A stretch of DNA of 53,612 nt from an uncultured Actinomycetes bacterium (GTDB taxonomy: Bacteria > Actinomycetota > Thermoleophilia > RBG-16-64-13): the NCBI GenBank assembly GCA_903873715.1, contig CAIQPS010000060.1, forward strand, positions 1 through 53,612. The letters are read 5' to 3'. The notes under the pieces are model-generated. The model was not told the origin of the DNA and ran no database searches. It worked only from the letters and a program-made list of their open reading frames with translations. Positions within the stretch are counted from its first letter, which is position 1, and each line of letters starts with the position of its first letter. Both the position numbers and the translations under genes were made by a program. Below are positions 32,036 to 41,900 of this stretch, piece by piece.

Positions 32036-33931
32036 CTAGCGCTCGATGGCCCGGATCGCTCCCGCTCGCTCTTTGAGTCCCGCTGCTTCGGCCGTGCGGC
32101 CGGTCTGCTCGTAGAGCGCGGCCATGCCCGCAAGGATCATGCCCACGTCAGGATGCTCCAAGCCCAGGGCGGCTTCGGCGACACCGAGCGCCCGCGAATA
32201 CAAAGGCTCCGCCTCGTCGAACCGGCCCTGCGCCCGATACAACTCGGCCAGGTTGTGCAGGCTGACCGCGACCTCGGGGTGCTCCCCGCCCAGGCTCTTC
32301 TCGAGGACCTCGAGCGCCCGGGTGTAGAGAGGCTCAGCCTCGTCGAACCGGCCCTGCGCCCGATACAACTCGGCCAGGTTCTCCAGGGTGGTGCCGACGT
32401 GCTCGTGCTCGGCGCCGAGAGCCTTCTCCCGGATGGAGAGCGCGCGCTTGGTGAGTTCTTCGGCCTCGGCGAAGCGGCCTTGCTCCTGGTAGATAACCGC
32501 CAGGTTGCCGAGGCTGGTGGCGACGTCAGGATGGTCGGGGCCGAGGCTCTTCTCCCATATCGCCAGGGACTGCTTGAAGAGGGGCTCCGCCGCGTCGTAG
32601 CGCTCCTGCACCGACGACAGCACGGCAAGACCGTTGAGAGAGAGGGCAAGGCTGGGATCGTCCGGCCCGAGGACGGCCTTCTTGATGGCGATGGCCCGCT
32701 CGTAGAGGGGCTCGGCGGCCGCGTAGCGGCCCCGGACGTAGTAGAGCTCGGCCAGGTCGGCGAGGCTCTTGGCCAGGTCCACGTCGTCGTCGGCGAGAAG
32801 GTGGTCGCGGGTGGCGAGGGCCTTCTCGAACAGAGGCTCGGCCAGGGCATACTGTCCGCGGGCCCGGTAGAGCTCGGCCACCTGGGCCTGGCTCGCGGCG
32901 ACCAGCAGATGATCCGGTCCGAAGGAATCCTGCCGGATGTGGAGCGCGCGTTCGCAGCTCCAGAGAGCGTCGGTGCCACGGCCTCGGGAGTCGAGGAGGG
33001 CGCCGAGGGCCACGAGGGTGACGGCCAGGTCGGGATGGACCAGGCCGAGGTGTTTCTCCTTGATGGCGAGCGCACGCTCGAGGAGCGGCTGCGCGTCGGC
33101 GGGCTTGTCGGCGGCACGAAGGCAGCCGGCAAGGGACTCCAGACTGGCGGCGAGGCCCAGGTCGTCAGGGTCGGCCGCGTCGAGCAGCGCGACCGCCTGC
33201 TCGTGGAGCGCGCACGCCTTGTCGGCTTCACCTTTGGCTGCGGCCAGACCGGCCAGGTTCTGCAGCGAGAGCGCCACCGAGGCGTCACGGTCGCCGTAGG
33301 CGGCCATGCGCAGGGCGGACGCCTGGTCGAACGCAGCCTGGGCGGCGGCGAAGTCACCCCTGGCCTGTTCGGCCGAGCCCACTCTGTCGAAGGCGGGGGC
33401 CAGGCGCGGGCTCTCAGCCCCGAACGCATCTTGCCGGATGGCCAAGGCTTTGCGGTAGAGGGCGGCGGCATCGTCGATGCGACCGGTGGCCAGCAGCACG
33501 TCGCCGAGTTCGTCGATGGTCACCGCCACCTTGGGGTGGTCGGCTCCCAAGGTCGCTTCCCTGGTGGAGAGGGCGGCCTGGTAGAGGGGGATCGCCTCTG
33601 CGTCCTTGCCCAGCACGTGGTACAGGTGGCCGAGGTTCTCCTGCGCGAGGGCGACGGCGGGGTCGGCGTCGCCGAAGGCCTTGCGCCGGATGGCGAGGGC
33701 CCTCTCGTAGAAGGGAGCGGCATGGAGGTAGGCCCCGGCCCTCTCGTGCATCACGGCCAGGTCGGCGACGATGGCGGCCACGGCCGCGTGGTCGGCGCCG
33801 AGTTCGGCCTCCGCGGCGGCCAGTGCGTCCTCGCCCGCCTCTATCGCGTCGCCGAGTTCACCCTTGGCGGCGAGCGCTTGGGCCTCGACCGCGAGGGTCT
33901 TCCATTCAAGATGTGATGTGCGCTCATTCAT
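32036..33931 (-). CDS. Tetratricopeptide repeat protein (kinesin-light-chain-like TPR_10/12)
   Basis: This is a 631-residue protein made almost entirely of about fourteen 42-residue TPR units of the kinesin-light-chain type, each with a consensus like ENLAELYRAQGRFDEAEPLY followed by RAL..KSLG.DHP. There is no signal peptide, NB-ARC, kinase or membrane domain, so it is a soluble scaffold. The last two repeats are almost identical, and 40 coding bases are exactly duplicated 126 bp apart. The start ATG lies 8 bases after a TACAGT box, so the mRNA is probably leaderless. It is divergent from the MarR gene. Such proteins often bind partner proteins; the partner is not visible here. Confidence 0.88.
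   Translation of the reverse strand: MNERTSHLEWKTLAVEAQALAAKGELGDAIEAGEDALAAAEAELGADHAAVAAIVADLAVMHERAGAYLHAAPFYERALAIRRKAFGDADPAVALAQENLGHLYHVLGKDAEAIPLYQAALSTREATLGADHPKVAVTIDELGDVLLATGRIDDAAALYRKALAIRQDAFGAESPRLAPAFDRVGSAEQARGDFAAAQAAFDQASALRMAAYGDRDASVALSLQNLAGLAAAKGEADKACALHEQAVALLDAADPDDLGLAASLESLAGCLRAADKPADAQPLLERALAIKEKHLGLVHPDLAVTLVALGALLDSRGRGTDALWSCERALHIRQDSFGPDHLLVAASQAQVAELYRARGQYALAEPLFEKALATRDHLLADDDVDLAKSLADLAELYYVRGRYAAAEPLYERAIAIKKAVLGPDDPSLALSLNGLAVLSSVQERYDAAEPLFKQSLAIWEKSLGPDHPDVATSLGNLAVIYQEQGRFAEAEELTKRALSIREKALGAEHEHVGTTLENLAELYRAQGRFDEAEPLYTRALEVLEKSLGGEHPEVAVSLHNLAELYRAQGRFDEAEPLYSRALGVAEAALGLEHPDVGMILAGMAALYEQTGRTAEAAGLKERAGAIRAIER
32215..32380 (-). repeat. Exact 40-bp duplication in neighbouring TPR units
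   Basis: The block beginning CGTCGAACCGG at 32215-32254 recurs unchanged at 32341-32380, exactly 126 bp (42 codons, one TPR unit) away. The identity at third codon positions indicates a recent duplication or gene conversion. Confidence 0.85.
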
Positions 33932-33939
33932 GACAGTGG

Positions 33940-33968
33940 ACTGTATAGGTTGACCCCTTGCTCGTCAA
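33940..33968 (-). promoter_or_regulatory. Leaderless promoter of the TPR gene
   Basis: On the minus strand TTGACG (33968-33963), 17 bases, TACAGT (33945-33940), then 8 bases to the ATG at 33931. An 8-bp perfect inverted repeat, AGGTTGAC (33947-33954) and GTCAACCT (33964-33971) with a 9-base spacer, covers the -35 and spacer and is a likely operator. Confidence 0.6.
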
Positions 33969-34026
33969 CCTTCCGGCCCCGAAGTGGGCGACGAGAAGCC
34001 GATCCGACGCCGGTGGCGACCGCCGT

Positions 34027-34062
34027 TTGACTGCGGAATGATTCTGTGCAAAACTGTTTTGC
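34027..34062 (+). promoter_or_regulatory. marR promoter with overlapping palindromic operator
   Basis: TTGACT (34027-34032), 17 bases, AAAACT (34050-34055). The perfect palindrome GCAAAAC-T-GTTTTGC (34048-34062) covers the -10 and start point, just before the ATG at 34064. A further TGTGCAAA copy (34073-34080; the first is 34045-34052) lies in the early coding region. The layout is classical for MarR autorepression. Confidence 0.6.
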
Positions 34063-34063
34063 G

Positions 34064-34582
34064 ATGAACCATTGTGCAAACCTTTCCGGTCCGCCGCCGC
34101 TCCCGCCCGATGCCACCGACCCTGTCGCCGCTCGGGCGTTTCAGGCCCTGGGCCGCATCTTCCATCTGCACCGCCAGGCGATGCAGAAGCTGTTCACCAC
34201 GGAAGAAGCCCATCACGGCGAAGTCTTCTGCCTGCGGCTGCTGTCGAGGAACGACGGCATGAGCCAGCGGGACCTGGCCGATACCCTGCATCTTTCGCGA
34301 CCGCGGGTCACGAGCATCCTGCAGGGGCTTGAGAAGGCGGGTGCGGTGCGGCGGGAGGCCGACTCGGCCGACCAGCGGATCACCCGGGTGTTCCTCACGG
34401 ACGAGGGGCGCCGCCAGGAGATGCAGCATCGGGAGGAGTTCGAGAGCTATCTGGAGACCACCTTCGGGACGCTCAGCGACAAGGACAAGGAAGATCTCAC
34501 CCGGATCCTCGACCAGGTTTCCGGGCGTATCGCGGAACTGCTGTGCGCAGGGACGAAAGACCATGAGGGGCGAGGGATGTAA
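34064..34582 (+). CDS. MarR-family transcriptional regulator of the ABC exporter operon
   Basis: This is a 172-residue protein with a winged helix-turn-helix: LLSRNDGMSQRDLADTLHLS and RPRVTSILQGLEKAG, then the wing READSADQRITRVFLTDEG, and a long C-terminal dimerisation helix. It heads an operon with two ABC exporter half-transporters, the nearest starting directly after its TAA. MarR proteins usually repress their own promoter and release it when a drug or phenolic binds. The ATG at 34064 is preferred to the GTG at 34046 because the latter would lie inside the operator and upstream of the likely +1. Inducer unknown; a toxic substrate of the exporter is the natural guess. Confidence 0.88.
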   Translation: MNHCANLSGPPPLPPDATDPVAARAFQALGRIFHLHRQAMQKLFTTEEAHHGEVFCLRLLSRNDGMSQRDLADTLHLSRPRVTSILQGLEKAGAVRREADSADQRITRVFLTDEGRRQEMQHREEFESYLETTFGTLSDKDKEDLTRILDQVSGRIAELLCAGTKDHEGRGM

Positions 34583-36325
34583 GTGAAGAGACTGCTGCTG
34601 ACCTATCTGAGGCCGTACAAGTGGCGCATCAGCGCGATCTTCGTGATCGTGCTGCTGCAGTGCATCGGCAACCTGTATCTGCCCACCCTCAACGCCGACA
34701 TCATCAACAACGGCGTGGTGAAGGGTGACACCAACTACATCCTGCGCGTCGGCGCGATCATGCTCGCGGTGGCCATCGGCACGGCGATCTGCTCCATCCT
34801 CTCCAACTTCAACGCCGCCAAGACCGCCATGGGCGCGGGCCGCGACATCCGCGGAGACCTCTATCGCAAGGTGCAGAGCCTCTCGCAGAGCGAGATGGGC
34901 CGGTTCGGAGCCCCGTCTCTCATCACCCGCAACACCAACGACGTGCAACAGGTGCAGATGGTGACGGCTATCGGCCTCACCATGATGCTGTTCGCCCCGA
35001 TGTCGGCCATCGGCGGCATCATCATGGCCCTTCGCCAGGACAGACTACTGTCCATATCGCTGGCGGTGATCCTCCCGGTGATGTTCGTCTTCCTGTTCCT
35101 CGTGCTCCGCACGGCCATCCCGCTGTTCCGCACGGTGCAGTCGCGGACGGACCGCATCAACCAGTTGATGCGCGAGAACCTGGGCGGCATCCGCGTGATC
35201 CGGGCCTTCTCCCGGGTGCAGTACGAAGAGAAGCGGTTCGCCGAGGTCAACACCGACCTCACCGGGCTCTGGTCGAAGGTGTTCAAGCTGTTCTCCCTGG
35301 TCTTCCCGATCCTCTTCCTGATCATGAACCTGTCCATGGCCGGCATCATGTGGGTGGGCAGTTACCGCGTCGACAGCGAGGGCATGCAGGCCGCGAACCT
35401 GATGGCGTTCATCCAGTACGTCATGCAGATCCTGTTCTCGGTCCTCATGGCCACCATGCTGGCCGCCATGATCCCGCGCGCCGTAGCCTCCGGGAACCGG
35501 GTGCAGGACGTGCTAGATGTGGAGCCGGCCATCAAGGACCCCGCGACGCCCGTCGTCCTGCCGTCCCGTGATGGGGGGCCGCGCGGCCTGGTGGAGTTCA
35601 AGGACGTGGAGTTCCGCTATCCCGGGGCCCAGGACGCCATCATCAGCCATATATCGTTCACGGCCAGACCGGGGGAGACCACGGCCATCGTGGGGAGTAC
35701 CGGCAGCGGGAAGTCGACCCTCATAGGGCTGGTGCCGAGGCTGAACGACGTTTCGGCGGGGAGCATCAGCATCGACGGCAACGACATCCGCGACATGGCC
35801 CGCGCCGACCTCTGGCAACATATCGGGTTCGTGCCGCAGAAGGCCTTCCTGTTCTCCGGGACCGTGGCCAGCAACCTGCGCTACGGCAACCCGGACGCCA
35901 CGGACGAGGAGTTGTGGCATGCCCTGCGCATCGCGCAGGCGGAGGAGTTCGTCAGGGCCATGCCCGAAGGGCTGTATGAGCCCATCACCCAGGGTGGCAC
36001 GAACGTCTCCGGGGGCCAGCGCCAGCGCCTGGCCATCGCGCGGGCCATCGTAAAGAGACCCGATATCTACGTGTTCGACGACAGCTTCTCGGCCCTCGAC
36101 TTGAAGACCGACGCCATGTTGCGCGCGGCTCTCAAGCAGGAGACCAAGGACGCCACGGTCATCGTGGTGGCGCAGCGCGTCAGCACCATCCTGCACGCCG
36201 ATCAGATCGTCGTCCTCGAGCAGGGCGGCATGTGCGGCCTCGGCGATCACGCAGAGCTCCTGAAGGGGTGCGGCACCTACCAGGAGATCGTCTACTCGCA
36301 GTTGAGCGCGGAGGAAGTGGCATGA
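34583..36325 (+). CDS. Heterodimeric ABC exporter, subunit with degenerate ATP site
   Basis: This is a 580-residue half-transporter with six membrane helices (about 15-300) and a C-terminal nucleotide-binding domain. Walker A: GSTGSGKST with Lys377. Signature: VSGGQRQRL, intact. In Walker B the catalytic Glu is Asp (VFDDSFSALD, D499-D500), and the switch His is Gln (VVAQRVSTI, Q531). Both changes are the known mark of the degenerate-site subunit in TM287/288, LmrCD and BmrCD-type exporters. The GTG starts immediately after the marR stop, and the end overlaps the next ATG (ATGA). Its partner is the following gene. It likely exports drugs or lipids. Confidence 0.92.
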   Translation: MKRLLLTYLRPYKWRISAIFVIVLLQCIGNLYLPTLNADIINNGVVKGDTNYILRVGAIMLAVAIGTAICSILSNFNAAKTAMGAGRDIRGDLYRKVQSLSQSEMGRFGAPSLITRNTNDVQQVQMVTAIGLTMMLFAPMSAIGGIIMALRQDRLLSISLAVILPVMFVFLFLVLRTAIPLFRTVQSRTDRINQLMRENLGGIRVIRAFSRVQYEEKRFAEVNTDLTGLWSKVFKLFSLVFPILFLIMNLSMAGIMWVGSYRVDSEGMQAANLMAFIQYVMQILFSVLMATMLAAMIPRAVASGNRVQDVLDVEPAIKDPATPVVLPSRDGGPRGLVEFKDVEFRYPGAQDAIISHISFTARPGETTAIVGSTGSGKSTLIGLVPRLNDVSAGSISIDGNDIRDMARADLWQHIGFVPQKAFLFSGTVASNLRYGNPDATDEELWHALRIAQAEEFVRAMPEGLYEPITQGGTNVSGGQRQRLAIARAIVKRPDIYVFDDSFSALDLKTDAMLRAALKQETKDATVIVVAQRVSTILHADQIVVLEQGGMCGLGDHAELLKGCGTYQEIVYSQLSAEEVA

Positions 36326-38421
36326 GCGCCGAAGAGCGGAAAGACCAGACGACCCCGGCCGAGAACGCCGCGCACATGACCACCCCCGACGGGGACGGCA
36401 AGCCGCAGGTCGGCGCCGGCGGCGTGCGCCAGCGCGGCGCGCGGGGCCGCCGCCAGCAGCAGCATGGGCCGGGATTCGGTCCGCCCGGACTCATCGGTAC
36501 CGGCGAGAAGGCCAAGAACTTCAAGGGCTCCTTCAAGCGCTTGGTGGGCACGCTCCGTCCGGAGCGGGCGAGGATCGCGATCATCATCGTGCTCACCACG
36601 TTCAGCGTCGCAGCCACCATCTCGGGGCCGAAGATCCTGGGCCGGGTGTTCAACCTGGTCCTGTCCGGCGGGACCGGCCGGCAGCTCGGCAAGGCGGCCG
36701 GCATGATCCCCGGGCTGGAGACGGGCATGGACGCCACCCAGACGTCCGGCATCCTCAGCCATATCCCGGGCATGGAGAAAGTCGCCAGCTTCATCCAGAG
36801 GCTGCCCGACTTCGCCGTGGGCAAGGGCGTGGACTTCGGCGCGGTCGTCAAGATCCTCGTGATACTCATCGCCATCTACCTGATCAGCTCCCTGTTCGGA
36901 TGGCTCTCGGGCTACGTCATGGCCGGCGTGGTCGCGCGGACCATCTTCCGGCTCCGCCGGGACATCGACGAGAAGCTGGCGCGGCTGCCGCTGAAGTATT
37001 TCGACGGGCATGCCCGCGGCGACATCCTCAGCCGCGTGACCAACGACATCGACAACATCCAGCAGACCATGCAGCAGACGCTGACGCAGATCATCAGCTC
37101 GATACTCACGCTCATCGGCGTGCTTGCGATGATGTTCTACACCAGTTGGTTGCTTGCCCTCATAGCCGTCGTGACCGTGCCGATCTCGGTGGCCATCACC
37201 ATGATCATCGCCAAGCAGTCGCAGAAGCAGTTCACCCTGCAGTGGCAAAGCACGGGGTCGCTCACCGGCCACGTGGAGGAGACGTTCACCGGCCACACCA
37301 TCGTGAAGGTGTTCGGCCGCCAGAAGGAGAGCATCGAGGAGTTCGACGAACAGAACGAAGAGCTCTTCCAGTCGAGCTTCAAGGCTCAGTTCATCTCCGG
37401 GATCATCATGCCCATGATGATGTTCGTGGGCAACCTGCAGTATGTGGCGGTCGCCATCGTCGGCGGCTTGCGGATGGCTTCGGGCGCACTCGACTTCGGG
37501 AGCGTCACCGCGTTCATCCAGTACTCGCAGATGTTCACCCAGCCCATCACCCAGACCGCCAGCGTGGCCAACGTGCTGCAATCCGCGGTGGCGTCCGCCG
37601 AGCGGGTGTTCGAGATCCTGGACGAGCCCGAGCAGTCCGCAGAACCGGAGAAGCCGGTGGTGCTCGAGCACGCCGAGGGCCACGTGGAGTTCAAGGACGT
37701 GTCCTTCCGCTACCTGCCAGACGTCCCGCTCATCGACGACCTGAGCATCGAGGTGAAGCCCGGCCAGACCGTGGCCATCGTCGGTCCCACCGGCGCCGGC
37801 AAGACCACGCTGGTCAACCTGCTCATGCGCTTCTACGAGATCGACAAAGGACAGATCCTAGTCGACGGCGTCGACACCCAGAAGATGGTGCGCGACGACC
37901 TCCGCCGGCTGTTCGGCATGGTGCTCCAGGACGCGTGGCTGTTCAGCGGCACGATCCGCGACAACATCGCCTACGGAAAAGAAGGGGCCACCGAGGAGCA
38001 GATACGGGCGGCGGCGGAGGCGGCCCACGTGGACCACTTCGTCCGCACCCTCCCCGACGGGTACGGCACCAAGCTGGACGACGACTCGGCGAACGTCTCT
38101 CAGGGAGAACGGCAGCTGCTCACCATCGCCCGGGCGTTCCTGGCCGATCCGGACGTGCTCATCCTGGACGAAGCCACCAGTTCCGTCGACACCAGGACCG
38201 AGGTACTTATCCAGCGGGCCATGGCCCGGCTGCTGAAAGGCCGTACGAGCTTCGTGATCGCCCACCGGCTGTCCACCATCCGCGATGCCGACCTCATCCT
38301 GGTGATGAACCAGGGCGCCATCGTGGAGCAGGGCACCCACCAGGAACTGCTGGCCGCGGGGGGATTCTACTACGACCTGTACAACAGCCAGTTCGTGGAG
38401 GCGCTGGCCGAGGCTTCATAG
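36322..38421 (+). CDS. Heterodimeric ABC exporter, subunit with catalytic ATP site
   Basis: This is a 699-residue half-transporter. A Gln/Arg/Gly-rich cytoplasmic tail of about 75 residues precedes the first helix. An unusual loop of about 65 residues (roughly 115-180, GLETGMDATQTSGILSHIPG) lies between helices 1 and 2 and would face outside. The NBD has Walker A GPTGAGKTT (Lys494), Walker B LDEATSSVD (D616, E617) and switch His648, all canonical, but the signature is VSQGERQ instead of LSGGQ. This complements the neighbour subunit, as expected in a heterodimer with one active and one degenerate site. It is followed by a strong terminator. Confidence 0.92.
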   Translation: MSAEERKDQTTPAENAAHMTTPDGDGKPQVGAGGVRQRGARGRRQQQHGPGFGPPGLIGTGEKAKNFKGSFKRLVGTLRPERARIAIIIVLTTFSVAATISGPKILGRVFNLVLSGGTGRQLGKAAGMIPGLETGMDATQTSGILSHIPGMEKVASFIQRLPDFAVGKGVDFGAVVKILVILIAIYLISSLFGWLSGYVMAGVVARTIFRLRRDIDEKLARLPLKYFDGHARGDILSRVTNDIDNIQQTMQQTLTQIISSILTLIGVLAMMFYTSWLLALIAVVTVPISVAITMIIAKQSQKQFTLQWQSTGSLTGHVEETFTGHTIVKVFGRQKESIEEFDEQNEELFQSSFKAQFISGIIMPMMMFVGNLQYVAVAIVGGLRMASGALDFGSVTAFIQYSQMFTQPITQTASVANVLQSAVASAERVFEILDEPEQSAEPEKPVVLEHAEGHVEFKDVSFRYLPDVPLIDDLSIEVKPGQTVAIVGPTGAGKTTLVNLLMRFYEIDKGQILVDGVDTQKMVRDDLRRLFGMVLQDAWLFSGTIRDNIAYGKEGATEEQIRAAAEAAHVDHFVRTLPDGYGTKLDDDSANVSQGERQLLTIARAFLADPDVLILDEATSSVDTRTEVLIQRAMARLLKGRTSFVIAHRLSTIRDADLILVMNQGAIVEQGTHQELLAAGGFYYDLYNSQFVEALAEAS

Positions 38422-38466
38422 GAACGGCGGCGCCTTGACAGGCCGCACCGACTCGACCGAGATGAC

Positions 38467-38509
38467 GCGGGCCGCCCCGGAGCACCGGGGCGGCCCGCTC
38501 TGTTTCTTG
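38467..38509 (+). terminator. Strong rho-independent terminator of the ABC exporter operon
   Basis: A perfect 14-bp stem, GCGGGCCGCCCCGG (38467-38480) with CCGGGGCGGCCCGC (38485-38498), AGCA loop, then TCTGTTTCTTG. Confidence 0.88.
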
Positions 38510-38573
38510 ACGGGGCCGCGGTGGCGCGGAGAATGGAAGGGTGTACGAGGAACGTCCGTAGAGGAGGCAGCAT

Positions 38574-38855
38574 ATGGGCAAATACCTCGTCGTCCATCCG
38601 GTGGGGCCCGATATGAGCATGGACGCGGCCACCCCGCTGGGTCAGATCGTCAAAGCCCACTGCAGCAGGGACGCGTACTGGCTTCGCAGCTGGTACACGC
38701 CGGAGGACGGCAAGTTCTACTGCGAGTGGGACGCCAAGGACGCCGGCGCAGTGCGGGAGGTAATGGAGCGCGCTGCTGCCGCGGGCGCGCAGCTCCCTAT
38801 CGAGGGCATCTATCAGATCGCCGCAGCCATGAACGGGGAGGACTTCAGGCAGTAG
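38574..38855 (+). CDS. DUF4242 small protein (SCO4226-like, nickel-binding relatives)
   Basis: This is a 93-residue protein of the DUF4242 type: KYLVVHPVGP at the start, a helical centre, then FYCEWDAKDAGAVREVMERA and a final IEGIYQI. This is a ferredoxin-like alpha/beta fold. The Streptomyces member SCO4226 binds nickel as a dimer, but I cannot confirm the ligands here; His8, Cys30 and Cys50 are candidates. GAGGAGG lies 7 bases before the ATG. The gene sits alone between two strong terminators. The physiological role is not known in the family. Confidence 0.82.
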   Translation: MGKYLVVHPVGPDMSMDAATPLGQIVKAHCSRDAYWLRSWYTPEDGKFYCEWDAKDAGAVREVMERAAAAGAQLPIEGIYQIAAAMNGEDFRQ

Positions 38856-38919
38856 GGGGCACCGTGCCGCCCGCCGCGCCCCGAGCGCGGGCCGGGTGGG
38901 CATCGGTGAAGAGGCAATG

Positions 38920-38960
38920 AAGAAGCCCCGGTGGCACACGCCACCGGGGCTTCTTGGTGT
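38920..38960. terminator. Bidirectional terminator between convergent genes
   Basis: A perfect 15-bp stem, AAGAAGCCCCGGTGG (38920-38934) with CCACCGGGGCTTCTT (38941-38955), and loop CACACG. TTCTT ends the stem on both strands, so it can stop the DUF4242 transcript and the leftward surface-protein transcript. Confidence 0.85.
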
Positions 38961-38983
38961 AGCGGTCGGCGGGGTTTGCGCGG

Positions 38984-41900
38984 CTACTTCAGGTATACCC
39001 TCACCGGATGGGTGGAGCCGTCTCCGAGAGTCACCGTGAAGGTGTAGAAGCCCGACGGCCAGCCCGCCGTCTTGAGGTTGTAGAGGTAGAGGTCGCCCTT
39101 CTTGTCGTAGGCGAACCGGTAGGGACCGTAGGACCTGTTCGGGCCGATGCAGGTCAAGGTCGCGCTCATGTTCACGATGGGCTTGCCCTTGGGATGCATC
39201 AGGACGAACTTCACCGGGATGGTGCTGCCGCGGTTGAACACCCTGCTGTCGGTGAGGGCCAGCGGGGTCAGGAAGCCGCCCCAGATGTTGGTGGAGTTCT
39301 GGGTGAAGGTGGCGGAGATGGTGTGGGTGGCGGTCACGTGGCTGAAGGTGTAGCTGGTGATGGCGCCCTGGGACACGTTGTCCACCGTGACGTTGGATAT
39401 GGTCCAGCCGGGGTCGGCCGCGACGGAGAAGGTCTGCGAGCCGTCGTATTCCACCGAGGCGGCAGAGGGGCTGATGCTGCCACCCGTGCCGGCGTTCACC
39501 GTGATGTCGTAGGTGTTCTTGGCGAAGGTCACGTCGATGGTGTGGTTCACATCGACGCTGGTGAAGTCGTAGCTGGTCACCGCGCCGGCGTCCCAGGCCC
39601 CGTCGATCATCACCGAGGCGACGTGGTAGCCGGTGCCGGGGGTGATGGTGAAGCTCCGCGAGCCGCCGAAGTCCACGATCTGCGTTGTGTTCGGGCTGAT
39701 GCTGCCGCCCGCGCCGGCGCTGGGGGTGATGGTGAAGGTCTTCTTCTTGAACGTGGCCGAGATTTTGTGAGCGGCCTTCACGTTCGTGAATTCGTAGCTG
39801 GTTATGGCGCCCTGGGACACGTCGTCGACCTTCACATCGTCGATCTGGTACCCGAAGTCGGGGTACACGTAATAGGTCTGCGAGCCGTCATAGGTGACGT
39901 TCGTGGTGCCCGCCGGCGAGACCCGACCGTTGCCTCCGGCCGATGCCGTGATACCGAAGGTGCGGTCGGCTGTGAGCACCTGGATGGTGTGGTCGGTGGA
40001 GACGCTGTTGAAGGTGTAGCTCGTGGGCGTGGGATCCTGCAGGACGTCATCGATCTTGACGCCGCTGATGTACTTGCCCGGGTAGGAGGCGCTCATGCCG
40101 AAGGTGTAGGTGGGGCTGTCGCCCTTGGTCACCGTGTCGGAGGTGGAACTGATGTCCGGGCTGATGGTGGCTCCTGTGCCCAAGGTGCAACTGATGGTGT
40201 AGGTGGGCAGCGGGGTGTAGCGGAAGCCCAGGAAGAACGGACCCGAAGGATCGGCCCAGACGTCTACGGTGCCCTTGCAGTCGGTGATGCCCGAGCCGTC
40301 GACAACCAGGTCCCCGGCGTCGTAGCCAGAGACGTTACTGGCGAGGAAGGCGGCGTAGTCGTGCTTCGAGGACCGACGGACCGTGGAGTCAAAGGTAGGC
40401 TTGATGGTGAAGGGGGAGGAGCTGTCAGACTTGACGATCAAGCTGTTCGTTACGCCTACGAACCTCCAGTCGCTCAAGTTGTTGACACCCACAAAGCCGG
40501 ACGCTTCGCCTCCGTAATATGAGCAGGCGAGTTCCACACAGCCACCCGGCAGCAGAGTGACATCGTCGTGACACCAGATCGCGTTGTTGTCGGTACCGAG
40601 TGTGACGGTGCCGGCGACGGAGAACGGTCCCTTTACAGTGGCGGCTCCGCCCGTCACATGGCCGCCCGCCTGGAGGTCGACGGCGCCTATCACCGCGTAT
40701 TGGCCGTCGGTCGGGAAGGAAAGCGTGCCCCCGTCCTCGACCGTGGTGGTGCTTCCGTAGCCGCCTCCAGAGCACCAGTACGTGGTGCCGGCCTTGACCA
40801 CGAAATCGGTGGTCCCGGCCGTGTCTTCGATGAACGCTGTGTTCATAGTGAACGTGCCGTCCCCGTCCGCGGTCAGCGTAGCCCCCTTCGGCATGTAGAC
40901 ATAGCAGTTCTCTAGCTTGGTGGTGGCTGAGGCGTTCGCGGTCTTGATCGTAGCGCCGCCTGCCGGGATGCGCACCCACACTTGCCACGATGAGTCGCCG
41001 CTGTCGCAGGTGTTGTAGATGCCCTTCGTGAGGGTCAGGACGGGCCCCCCGACGGAGGTGACCGTGAATCCGGGCGAGGCGAAGGTCACGCTGCCCAGAG
41101 TCATGCCGTCGAACGAGGCGTCGCACACCGGCGACGTCCGGGTGCTGCCCGAGAAGACCACGTCGTCGCCGTCGGCCGGGCAGACGTCGCCCACCCAGTT
41201 GGCAGCGGTGCTCCACTTGTTGTCGCCGCCGCCGCCGTCCCAGACGACGGGAGTCCGCGGGGTGTACTTCACGTAGATCGAGTCAGTGGTGACGTTGAGG
41301 CTGAACGTGCCATTGGGCGACCCCTTGAACCCGGTGGTGTCTAGGACGATGTCGCCCGCGTCGTAGCCGTCGAAACCCCAGTATGAATAGGCTACCAACC
41401 ACGTATACGACTGGGCCGGGTTGAAGTCGGCCGGCCCGGAGTCAGGCGTCATCAGTTTGATGGTGAAGGGGGAGGCCGCCGAGGAGTCGATGGCTATGTA
41501 GCGCGGAGAGTCGACGAACGTGAGCATGGCCTCGTCGTTGAGGTTCCTCCCGGCCGAGGAGACGTCAACCTCGTAGGACCCGCCCGGCTCGAAGCCCAGG
41601 GTGTTGCAGAACTGCGCGTAGTGCAGGCCGGTGGCGTCGGAAGGCGCCAGGATGCCGGCGATGCTCACCGGCTTTATGACATACGGCGCGCCGGAAAAGC
41701 GGCCCCCCGCCTCGACTACCACGGTGCTGCCGATGGTCGGCCTACTACCCGATACCAGCGGGGTATCGAGCGTCGCACCGCTCTTGACGGTGATAGTGCC
41801 GGCATAGTTGCCGGCATCAAGGGACTGGACGCTCAGGGTGCCGGCTGCGACGGTCAGATTGCTCGTAGCCCTAGTGTCCCAGAGGTTGTAATCGCCCACA

